From a bacterium (GTDB lineage: Bacteria > Patescibacteriota > Minisyncoccia > Phycocordibacterales > UBA9973): 10,001 bases of DNA. The stretch lies in assembly GCA_021813175.1 (NCBI GenBank), contig JAKALJ010000010.1, positions 9,876 to 19,876 of the forward strand, given 5' to 3'. Each line of letters starts with the position of its first letter. Positions within the stretch are counted from its first letter, which is position 1. Positions 1 to 6,428 of this stretch are shown here, piece after piece. The notes below the pieces were generated by a model. That model was not told the origin of the DNA, made no database searches, and saw nothing but the letters and a program-made list of their open reading frames with translations. The position numbers and the translations under genes were made by a program.

Positions 1-1062
1 AGTCATCTTGTGCTCTTTGGGTTCAAAGAGAGTAATCTGAAAATTGTAAGTTTTGCCCAGTTCCAGTTTTTCCCTAAGTTTGGATTCAAGCCCGAAGGTG
101 GAGTTATGCACCAGCCCGGCCACTCCTTCCTTGATGGATACCAAGGCGCCGTGCTTGTTGTATTTTATCACCACTCCCTGGATAATGTCTCCTTTCTTCA
201 GCTTTCCTTCAAATTCCTTCCAGGGATTCTCCTTCAAGGCCTTAATGGAGAGAGATATCTTGCCGTCTTTTATTTCAATCACTTTGGCTTTTACTTCTTG
301 GCCGATTTTAAACAAAACGCGCGGATCCTCCACCAGCCCCCAATCAAGTTCCGAAATATGTACCAATCCCTCCAAACCGTTTTCCAGTTTCAGAAACACT
401 CCAAAGTCCACTATTCCGGAGACAGTGCATTTCACTTCTTCGCCGATGTTGTATTTGGAAAGTATCTCTTTTTTCTCTTCCGGATTATTCTCTTTTTCCG
501 AGAAGATGAGCTTGCCTTCTTTGGGCAGGGTGGAGATTATCATCACCGATAAGTTTTGGCCCACCAATTTCTTCAGCTCTTTTAAGATTTTGTCTTTATC
601 CGAATCCAAGACTCTCGGGTAATGTTCCGCTTTCAGCTGGGAAGCCGGCAGAAATCCCTGGATTCCTTGCCACTCCAAAATCAATCCCCCTTTATTGGCG
701 TCTTTCACTTCCAGATTGAAGATTGTTTTTTGTTTGATGGACTTTTCCGCTTCGCTCCAGATCAGGGCCTGCTTGGCTTCTTTTAAGGACAGTTCAATGT
801 ATCCTTCCTCGTTTTCCGGCTCTACCACTTTTGCCTTGATGGAATCCCCAAGGTTTATTTTTTTAATGACATCCTTGGCATTTATAAATTCCCGACCGTA
901 AATAATGCCTGTTCCATAAGGAGACAGATCCACGTATACCTCCGATTTTTTGACTAAAATTACCGGGCCTTCCACCAGAGCATCAAGCTTCGGCCTTTCA
1001 TTGCTCCGATCAAGGATTGATTTCAGGACCGGATTTTCCGTCACATTTTCTTCCTTTTTCAT
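1..1062 (-). CDS. rpsA: 30S ribosomal protein S1-type RNA-binding protein (partial, C-terminal end off the left edge)
   Basis: Read on the minus strand from the ATG at 1062-1060, the frame stays open for 354 codons to the first base, so the C-terminus is missing. I see four S1 (OB-fold) domains at about residues 27-93, 112-188, 203-275 and 287-354. The third is the most canonical, with GIVDFGVFLKL (216-226) and GLVHISELDW (232-241); the fourth has GDIIQGVVIK and GLVHNSTFG. The first two are divergent, as in bacterial S1, where the N-terminal domains bind the ribosome and the later ones bind mRNA. Bacterial S1 proteins carry four to six such domains, so only the tail should be lacking. It is a cytoplasmic translation-initiation factor of the small subunit. 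Just upstream of the ATG there is only a weak purine run (AGAAGA), no good Shine-Dalgarno. It is divergent from the gene at 1218. Confidence 0.92.
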   Translation of the reverse strand, partial: MKKEENVTENPVLKSILDRSNERPKLDALVEGPVILVKKSEVYVDLSPYGTGIIYGREFINAKDVIKKINLGDSIKAKVVEPENEEGYIELSLKEAKQALIWSEAEKSIKQKTIFNLEVKDANKGGLILEWQGIQGFLPASQLKAEHYPRVLDSDKDKILKELKKLVGQNLSVMIISTLPKEGKLIFSEKENNPEEKKEILSKYNIGEEVKCTVSGIVDFGVFLKLENGLEGLVHISELDWGLVEDPRVLFKIGQEVKAKVIEIKDGKISLSIKALKENPWKEFEGKLKKGDIIQGVVIKYNKHGALVSIKEGVAGLVHNSTFGLESKLREKLELGKTYNFQITLFEPKEHKMT

Positions 1063-1086
1063 AAAATTTTGTCTTCTAAATAAAAT

Positions 1087-1104
1087 TCCCGCTTAAAAGC
1101 GGGA
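1087..1104 (-). promoter_or_regulatory. Perfect hairpin followed by a T-rich run in the rpsA leader (attenuator or terminator-like)
   Basis: Arms 1087-1094 and 1097-1104 are perfect 8-nt inverted repeats (TCCCGCTT / AAGCGGGA) around a 2-base centre, so the real loop would be 4 nt or more. Read on the minus strand, the stem is followed by ATTTTATTT, the layout of an intrinsic terminator. It lies 24 nt before the rpsA start, so it would act as a leader attenuator or structural control element rather than as the end of a gene. On the plus strand no T-run follows, so a role as a terminator there is unlikely. Confidence 0.5.
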
Positions 1105-1194
1105 GATAAGGTCTAGGTTTTCTCCGCCTGGCCAGTTTGAACCGGACTTTAGTCGGGGAAGGTTACCCTAATCCTGCTTGTAATTATCGCTTTG

Positions 1195-1223
1195 AATATA
1201 GCGGAAAAGGTGATAAAATGCAA
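1195..1223 (-). promoter_or_regulatory. Candidate sigma70-type promoter for rpsA
   Basis: On the minus strand, TTGCAT (1223-1218) and TATATT (1200-1195) are separated by exactly 17 nt. The -10 matches the consensus at 5 of 6 positions, the -35 at 3 of 6. Transcription would start near 1188, giving a leader of about 125 nt that includes the hairpin at 1087-1104. The -35 overlaps the start codon of the divergent gene at 1218. This is a pattern match only. Confidence 0.35.
1207..1214 (+). promoter_or_regulatory. Ribosome binding site that sets the start at 1218
   Basis: AAGGTGAT pairs with the extended anti-Shine-Dalgarno end of 16S rRNA (ATCACCT). Its GG core lies about 7 nt before the ATG at 1218. 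It is one of the few clear ribosome binding sites in this window and is why I reject the longer in-frame start at 1137. Confidence 0.55.
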
Positions 1224-1853
1224 CTGATGGTAATCACATATTTTGGCAATCAGTTTTGGAAAATAACCCAAGGCGATATGACCATTGCCTTAAATCCCAT
1301 AAGCAAGAATTCAAAAATAGGCAAAGGGGTCCGCTTTGGAGCGGACCTTGCCTTGGTTACGGTGAATCATCCCGACTACAACGGGGTCGAACAGCTTTCG
1401 TATGGAGAAAAAACTCCTTTTGTGATAAACGGTCCGGGAGATTACGAGGTGAAAGGCATTTTCGTTAAAGGAGTGTTTTCTTCCGTAACTCTTTCCGGTA
1501 AAAAATACGTGAACACTATTTACTCGTTTTCCGTGGATGGCATGAGCATAGTTTTTCTCGGGGCCCTGGCCAGTCCGGAGCTCGACAAGGAGGCAAGGGA
1601 AGCCATTGAAGCGCCGGATATCCTTTTTGTGCCGGTGGGGAACAAAGAAGTTTTGGATGCCAAATCTTCCGTCAAGTTGATTGCTTCTTTGGAACCAAAG
1701 ATAATCCTGCCTATGGATTACGACCAATCCTCTCTGAAAAGTTTTCTGAAAGAAATGGGAGAAGAAAAAGCGGAAGTGACAGAGAAACTTTCGTTGAGAA
1801 AAAAAGATTTGGAAGGAAAGGAAGCAGAAGTAATAGTGGTAAAGGCGGAATAA
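1218..1853 (+). CDS. Metallo-beta-lactamase-fold protein (UlaG-like / Lactamase_B_3 type) with a degenerate metal site
   Basis: This is a 211-residue cytoplasmic protein. Fold signatures include the N-terminal strand ITYFGNQFWKI (6-16), INGPGDYEVKGIFVKG (70-85), the strand IVFLGAL (111-117), DILFVPVG (134-141) and KIILPMDY (161-168), in the order of the small UlaG-like family. The metal-binding HxHxDH motif is broken: the matching stretch is V49-N-H51-P-D53-Y54, so the first and third His are replaced, the usual Asp-containing later motif reads FLGAL, and the last His (PMHY in relatives) is D167. Zinc-dependent hydrolysis is therefore doubtful; a binding or structural role is possible. The start at 1218 is chosen for its ribosome binding site; the next Met (1227) would give an N-terminus closer to the family's. 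It is followed after 17 nt by the small membrane gene at 1871. Confidence 0.75.
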   Translation: MQLMVITYFGNQFWKITQGDMTIALNPISKNSKIGKGVRFGADLALVTVNHPDYNGVEQLSYGEKTPFVINGPGDYEVKGIFVKGVFSSVTLSGKKYVNTIYSFSVDGMSIVFLGALASPELDKEAREAIEAPDILFVPVGNKEVLDAKSSVKLIASLEPKIILPMDYDQSSLKSFLKEMGEEKAEVTEKLSLRKKDLEGKEAEVIVVKAE

Positions 1854-1870
1854 ATTCCCAGAATAAGAAT

Positions 1871-2089
1871 ATGAAAAAAATCATCCATCATTTAAGAAAA
1901 CAACCGGAAGAAGTGCGCAAGCACGTATTGCATATTATTATTTTCGTGATCGCGGCCGTTCTGCTTGTCTTGTGGGGATACAGCTTGAGCAAGAGCATTT
2001 CCAGTCCGGAAACGAAGAGCGCCATCAAGCAGGATCTGCAACCTTTTTCCTTATTAAAGGACAGTCTCTTGCCGAGCAAGAATAAATAA
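1871..2089 (+). CDS. Small single-pass membrane protein of unknown function
   Basis: The protein has 72 residues. The N-terminal 19 residues are strongly basic (KK, H, RK, RKH). They are followed by one hydrophobic helix at about residues 21-40 (LHIIIFVIAAVLLVLWGYSL) and a polar tail rich in Ser and Lys. By the positive-inside rule the N-terminus should be cytoplasmic and the short tail outside. I do not recognise a family. It lies 17 nt after the preceding gene and 39 nt before gyrA, so it is probably co-transcribed with them. No convincing Shine-Dalgarno is visible. Base use matches the neighbours and it has a clear membrane architecture, so I take it as real. Confidence 0.7.
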   Translation: MKKIIHHLRKQPEEVRKHVLHIIIFVIAAVLLVLWGYSLSKSISSPETKSAIKQDLQPFSLLKDSLLPSKNK

Positions 2090-2128
2090 ATTTGAGCCGG
2101 AACCGGATAATAAAAAAATTAAAAGATT

Positions 2129-4606
2129 ATGGCAAAAAAAGAAGAGAAAGAAATAAAAGATAATAGCGGAAGAAGAGAGGGGATTGTTCCAGTGGATGTG
2201 GTATTGGAAATGAAAGAGTCATATCTTTCCTACGCCATGTCCGTGATCACCGCCCGGGCTCTGCCGGACGTGCGGGACGGCTTGAAACCGGTGCACCGGA
2301 GAATCCTATTCGCTATGAACGAAATGGGCCTGACCGCTTCTTCTCGTTTTCGCAAATCGGCCACAGTGGTGGGAGAAGTGCTCGGCAAGTATCATCCGCA
2401 CGGGGATGTGGCGGTGTATGACACTATGGTAGGCATGGCTCAGGATTTTTCCTTCCGTTACCCCCTCATTCTCGGGCAGGGCAACTGGGGATCTATCGAC
2501 GGCGATTCTGCGGCGGCTATGCGGTACACGGAGTGTAAAATGTCCCGCATTTCTTCCGAGCTTTTGCGGGATTTGGAAAAAGAAACGGTTGATTTTCGGC
2601 CGAACTACGACCAGACCCGCAAGGAACCCTCGGTATTGCCCTCGGCTGTGCCTTCGCTTCTTTTGAACGGCACTTTGGGTATCGCCGTAGGCATGGCCAC
2701 CAATATTCCTCCGCACAATCTGTCCGAAACGGTGCGGGCGGCCAAACATTTGATAGAAAATGAAAATGCCACCAACGAAGACTTGATGCAGTTCGTGAAA
2801 GGCCCTGATTTTCCGACGGGCGGAGTGGCTTACGGCTATAAGGATATTTTACATGCCTATACCACCGGCCGGGGGGGAGTGGTGTGCCGAGGCGAGGCGG
2901 AAATCGTGGAACACAAAGGCGGAAATTTTCAAATTATTATCACTTCTATACCGTATCGGGTGAACAAGGCCTCCTTGATTATGTCCATTGCCGAGCTGGT
3001 ACAGGAAAAAAAATTGGATGGCATCAAAGCCCTGCGGGACGAGTCTACTAAAGATATCCGCATTGTCATAGACCTGAAAAGCACGGCCCATCCGGAGAAA
3101 GTTTTGAATTATATCTACAAGAACACCCAGCTGGAATCAAATTTCAATTTCAACATGGTGGCTCTGGTGGACGGAGTGCCTCAGACTCTGTCTTTGAAGT
3201 CAATTTTGGCGCAATTTATCTTGCATCGGCAAGAAGTGGTAAGAAGACGGACCGAATATGACCTGCGCAAGGCGGAGGAACGGGAGCATATACTGCTCGG
3301 CTTAAAAAAAGCTCTGGATAAAATTGACCGGGTGATCGCCATTATCCGGGGATCTAAAGACGCGAGCGTGGCAAAGGTAAACCTTATGAAGGAATTCAAG
3401 TTCTCCGACCTGCAGGCAACGGCAATCCTGGAAATGAAGCTATCCAAACTGGCGGGCTTGGAGCGCAATGCGGTGCTGGATGAGCTCTCTGAAAAACAGA
3501 AATTCATCGCGGATATGAAAAGCATTTTGGGAAGTCCGAAAAAGATATTGAAGATCATTTCCGATGAGCTTACAGAAATCGAGGAAAAATATAAAGACGA
3601 ACGGCGAACAAAGATAGTAAAGGGAGGAGTAAAAGAAATCAACGATGAAGATTTGATTCCGGACACTGAAACGGTGCTGGTGCTTTCCGCCGGCGGATAC
3701 GTGAAGCGCACCGACCCCAAAGAATACCGTCCGCAGAAACGGGGAGGAATAGGAGTAATAGATTTAGAGACTAAAGAGGAGGATTTTGTGACTATGTTAG
3801 TATCCGGTTCCACTCACAGCGATCTTTTGTTTTTCACGAATCTGGGCAAAGTGTATCAAATGAAAATGTACGATATTCCAGAAGGCCGGCGGGCCACCCG
3901 CGGAAAATCCATTATGAACTTTATTTCTCTCGGCGGCGAAGAGAAAGTCACTTCCATTTTAGCTATGCCCAAAAATTTGGACAAGTCCGCTCTTTCTCTA
4001 ATGCTGGTTACTAGAAGCGGCATTGCCAAGAAAACTCAAGCGGGCAGTTTCAAGGATGTGCGGCGGAGCGGCATTATCGCCATTCGCCTGGAAAAGGGAG
4101 ACAGTTTGGCAGCCGCTTTTCTCACGGACAAAGGAGATGAAGTGATGATAGCTACCGCTCTAGGCCAGTCCATCCGCTTCAAGGAATCCGATATCCGGCA
4201 GATGGGCCGAAGCGCGGGAGGGGTACGAGGTATCAAGCTCCGAAAAGGAGACGAAGTGATAGGAGTGGATGTGATCAAGAAAGAGAGTTCAACCGGGAGC
4301 GGGGGAGGATTTTTCTTCACTTTAAGCCAGAACGGCCTGGGCAAGAAGACGAAGCTCTCGGAGTACAAAATCCAGAGGCGCGGAGGTTCCGGCATAAAAA
4401 CCGCCAAAATTACGGCTAAAACCGGCAAACTGATAGTGGCCAAGGCGCTCAAAGGAAACGAAACAGAAATCATCGCCATGTCCAAAAAAGGACAAGTAAT
4501 AAGGACAGCCCTGGAAGACATATCCGCTCTCGGTCGTCAAACTCAAGGGGTGACAGTAATGCGTTTGAAGAGCGGCGACAGCATCGCTTCCTTGGTATGT
4601 GTTTAA
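2129..4606 (+). CDS. gyrA: DNA gyrase subunit A
   Basis: This complete 825-residue subunit is the DNA-cleaving part of the type IIA topoisomerase that, with GyrB and ATP, introduces negative supercoils. The N-terminal breakage-reunion domain begins with SYAMSVITARALPDVRDGLK (34-53). The winged-helix stretch with GKYHPHGD follows, and then AAMRYTECKMS (129-139), where Y133 is the catalytic tyrosine (Y122 in E. coli). The coiled-coil arm spans about 360-490. The C-terminal beta-pinwheel (about 505-825) shows six repeats. The blade-1 GyrA box reads QKRGGIG (536-542) and a better copy, QRRGGSG, sits at 749-755. These boxes favour GyrA over ParC. The residue matching quinolone-contacting Ser83 is V94, while the Asp87 equivalent is kept (D98). 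No Shine-Dalgarno is evident before the ATG. The methyltransferase gene follows after 18 nt. Confidence 0.96.
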   Translation: MAKKEEKEIKDNSGRREGIVPVDVVLEMKESYLSYAMSVITARALPDVRDGLKPVHRRILFAMNEMGLTASSRFRKSATVVGEVLGKYHPHGDVAVYDTMVGMAQDFSFRYPLILGQGNWGSIDGDSAAAMRYTECKMSRISSELLRDLEKETVDFRPNYDQTRKEPSVLPSAVPSLLLNGTLGIAVGMATNIPPHNLSETVRAAKHLIENENATNEDLMQFVKGPDFPTGGVAYGYKDILHAYTTGRGGVVCRGEAEIVEHKGGNFQIIITSIPYRVNKASLIMSIAELVQEKKLDGIKALRDESTKDIRIVIDLKSTAHPEKVLNYIYKNTQLESNFNFNMVALVDGVPQTLSLKSILAQFILHRQEVVRRRTEYDLRKAEEREHILLGLKKALDKIDRVIAIIRGSKDASVAKVNLMKEFKFSDLQATAILEMKLSKLAGLERNAVLDELSEKQKFIADMKSILGSPKKILKIISDELTEIEEKYKDERRTKIVKGGVKEINDEDLIPDTETVLVLSAGGYVKRTDPKEYRPQKRGGIGVIDLETKEEDFVTMLVSGSTHSDLLFFTNLGKVYQMKMYDIPEGRRATRGKSIMNFISLGGEEKVTSILAMPKNLDKSALSLMLVTRSGIAKKTQAGSFKDVRRSGIIAIRLEKGDSLAAAFLTDKGDEVMIATALGQSIRFKESDIRQMGRSAGGVRGIKLRKGDEVIGVDVIKKESSTGSGGGFFFTLSQNGLGKKTKLSEYKIQRRGGSGIKTAKITAKTGKLIVAKALKGNETEIIAMSKKGQVIRTALEDISALGRQTQGVTVMRLKSGDSIASLVCV

Positions 4607-4624
4607 AGCCTGCCGGCTAAGAAA

Positions 4625-5146
4625 ATGTTTACCAATCCGGAAAAAAATTTGAAAAACTTCGGAATAAGCGGCGGAATGACCGTGGCCGACCTTGGAGCCG
4701 GCAGCGGTTTTTACACCCTGCCGGCAGCCAAAATGGCGGAAGGGGGAACGGTATATGCGGTTGAGATTCAAAAAGATTTTCTGGACACTATCCGGGCCAA
4801 AGCCAAGGATGCCCACCTCGACAATGTCCACGCTCTATGGGGAAATATAGAGAAAATCGGCGGTACTAAGCTCTCGGACAAATCGGCGGACCGGGTAATA
4901 TGTTCCAATGTTCTTTTCCAAATAGAAGACAGACTCGGCTTTATTGAAGAAATAAAAAGAATTCTGAAACCCGAGGGAAAGGTGCTTCTAGTGTGCCACG
5001 ACCCCGAGACTTCCCATTTGGGCCTAAAATCCGCCGTGCCGAAAGAAAAAGCCCGCAAAATGTTTGAAGATAACGGCTTTCGTTTGGAAAAAGAGATTGA
5101 CGCCGGCAGCCATCATTATGGTATGATTATGTCAAGAAAGAGATGA
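4625..5146 (+). CDS. Class I SAM-dependent methyltransferase (Methyltransf_11/25-like)
   Basis: This 173-residue protein has a bare Rossmann methyltransferase core. Motif I is VADLGAGSGFYT (20-31), the SAM-binding loop. The acidic residue after strand 2, E47 in VYAVEIQ, should bind the ribose hydroxyls. Motif III is near GNIEKI (73-78). The strand-4 region is DRVICSNVLFQIED (89-102), with LKPEGKVLLV (114-123) as the post-motif loop and strand. The end, GSHHYGMIMSRK, resembles the last strand of UbiE-like small methyltransferases. There is no extra substrate-binding domain, so the substrate (small molecule, RNA or protein) cannot be told. The last bases overlap the next start as ATGA (5143-5146), which implies translational coupling with the solute-binding-like gene. 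Confidence 0.85.
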   Translation: MFTNPEKNLKNFGISGGMTVADLGAGSGFYTLPAAKMAEGGTVYAVEIQKDFLDTIRAKAKDAHLDNVHALWGNIEKIGGTKLSDKSADRVICSNVLFQIEDRLGFIEEIKRILKPEGKVLLVCHDPETSHLGLKSAVPKEKARKMFEDNGFRLEKEIDAGSHHYGMIMSRKR

Positions 5147-6423
5147 AGAATTTTCAGATCATCATCCTGATTGTTTTTATGGTGGCGGCCATCGTGGGAG
5201 TGCTCGCCTTCTCCGGCGCTCTGCCCATAGGTGGTGGAAACAGCCCCGGCAAAGGTGGAACTGTGGTGATATGGGGAACAGCCAGCGCTCCCGATCTGTC
5301 AAAAGCTCTGGATGATTTCAACCGAGCCAATCCTTCCTATACCCTCAAATACGTGCAGAAGCATCCGGAGAATTTTGACCGGGATCTTCTGGAAGCCCTG
5401 GCCAGCGGCACCGGCCCGGACCTATTTTTTATCACCGATAATCTGGTATATAAATACAGCAACAAAATCTTTACCGTTCCATACCAGAGCTATCCTTTAT
5501 CCGTTTTCAGCGGTAATTTCTCCGGAGCGGGGAATATTTTTTTGAGTTCCAGCGGACTACTGGCTTTTCCGATGGCGGTTGACCCGCTTATGATGTATTA
5601 CAACCGAAGCATCTTAGAGGCGAATGGAATCATATATCCGCCGGAGTATTGGGACCAGTTGCCAGAACTTTCCGCCGCTCTGCGCAGGAAAGACAGCTCC
5701 GGAGGATTAAAGCAAAGCGCTTTCGCTCTGGGACAATTTTCCAACATAAACAACGCCAAGGATATTTTAGCCGCTCTTTTTATGCAGACCGGGAACCCGA
5801 TAGTAACGGGGAAAGGGGGAGTATTCGTTTCCGCCTTGAATCAATCGAATTTGTCCCAAGTGCTTGGTTCTTATACGGATTTTGCCAATCCCTTGAAAGC
5901 GGTTTACAGCTGGAACAAATCCTTGCCAAACTCGGCGGACGCTTTTAGTTCCGGCAGTTTGGTCTTTTATTTCGGCTTGGCTAGCGAAGCGAATATTTTA
6001 AGCGAAAAGAACCCGAATCAAAATTTCGGCATGGCCCCGATTCCTCAAATCAAAAACGCCGGTTTCAAGCTCACTTCCGCCCGGGTAACCGGCATCGCGG
6101 TATCCGCTTTTTCCAAAAACTTAAACAGCGCTTTTGTGGTAGCAAACCTTTTGGCCACCGGGGACTTTGCCAAGCAGTTTGCCGCGGCGGAGCATATGGC
6201 TCCGGCCCGCCGGAATCTTTTGGCCCTGCCCGACCCAAGCGATCCGTTTCAAAAAGTTGTCTATTCTTCAGCTTTATATGCCCGATCTTGGCCGGATCCG
6301 TCCTCTAAAGACACGGACAAATTGTTTCAACAAATGGTGGAAAATGTACTCTCCGGCAATTTCACTCCCGAAGCGGCCATAAACGACGCCAGCGCCAAGC
6401 TCGGCATATTATTGAACAAATAA
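5143..6423 (+). CDS. Membrane-anchored family 1 extracellular solute-binding protein
   Basis: The protein has 426 residues. An N-terminal hydrophobic helix (about 4-24) follows a single Lys. There is no lipobox Cys and no clear signal peptidase site, so it probably stays anchored by this helix, with a Gly/Ser/Pro-rich linker at 25-39. The rest looks like a MalE-type two-lobed binding protein: VVIWGTAS (41-48), a helix with LDDFNRANPSYTLKYV (56-71), LASGTGPDLFFI (86-97), the hinge-region stretch AFPMAVDPLMMYYNRSIL (141-158), FGMAPIPQ (295-302) and RVTGIAVSAFSKNLNSAF (314-331). Such proteins normally deliver sugars or oligomers to an ABC importer. No permease or ATPase gene is next to it. It overlaps the methyltransferase by 4 nt and lies 5 nt before a pilin-like surface protein, so it may serve as a surface receptor or accessory of that system. 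The ligand is unknown. Confidence 0.82.
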   Translation: MKNFQIIILIVFMVAAIVGVLAFSGALPIGGGNSPGKGGTVVIWGTASAPDLSKALDDFNRANPSYTLKYVQKHPENFDRDLLEALASGTGPDLFFITDNLVYKYSNKIFTVPYQSYPLSVFSGNFSGAGNIFLSSSGLLAFPMAVDPLMMYYNRSILEANGIIYPPEYWDQLPELSAALRRKDSSGGLKQSAFALGQFSNINNAKDILAALFMQTGNPIVTGKGGVFVSALNQSNLSQVLGSYTDFANPLKAVYSWNKSLPNSADAFSSGSLVFYFGLASEANILSEKNPNQNFGMAPIPQIKNAGFKLTSARVTGIAVSAFSKNLNSAFVVANLLATGDFAKQFAAAEHMAPARRNLLALPDPSDPFQKVVYSSALYARSWPDPSSKDTDKLFQQMVENVLSGNFTPEAAINDASAKLGILLNK

Positions 6424-6428
6424 TTTTT

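Noticed and set aside
10..622. Two overlapping plus-strand open frames over the rpsA region.
   Set aside because: They are antisense to a clear S1-domain protein and encode low-complexity Phe/Ser-rich peptides.
1105..1200. A GTTCAAAC-containing stretch on the minus strand looked like a tRNA T-loop.
   Set aside because: The flanking bases do not form a 5-bp T stem, and no acceptor stem or anticodon arm can be placed.
1137..1217. An in-frame TTG start at 1137 would extend the metallo-beta-lactamase-fold protein by 27 residues.
   Set aside because: The added residues match nothing in the fold, and a good ribosome binding site (AAGGTGAT) precedes the ATG at 1218.
3181..3813. Long open frame antisense to gyrA (also others opposite gyrA and the pilin genes).
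   Set aside because: These are shadows of strongly conserved coding sequence on the plus strand, with Ser/Arg-rich products and no recognisable domains.
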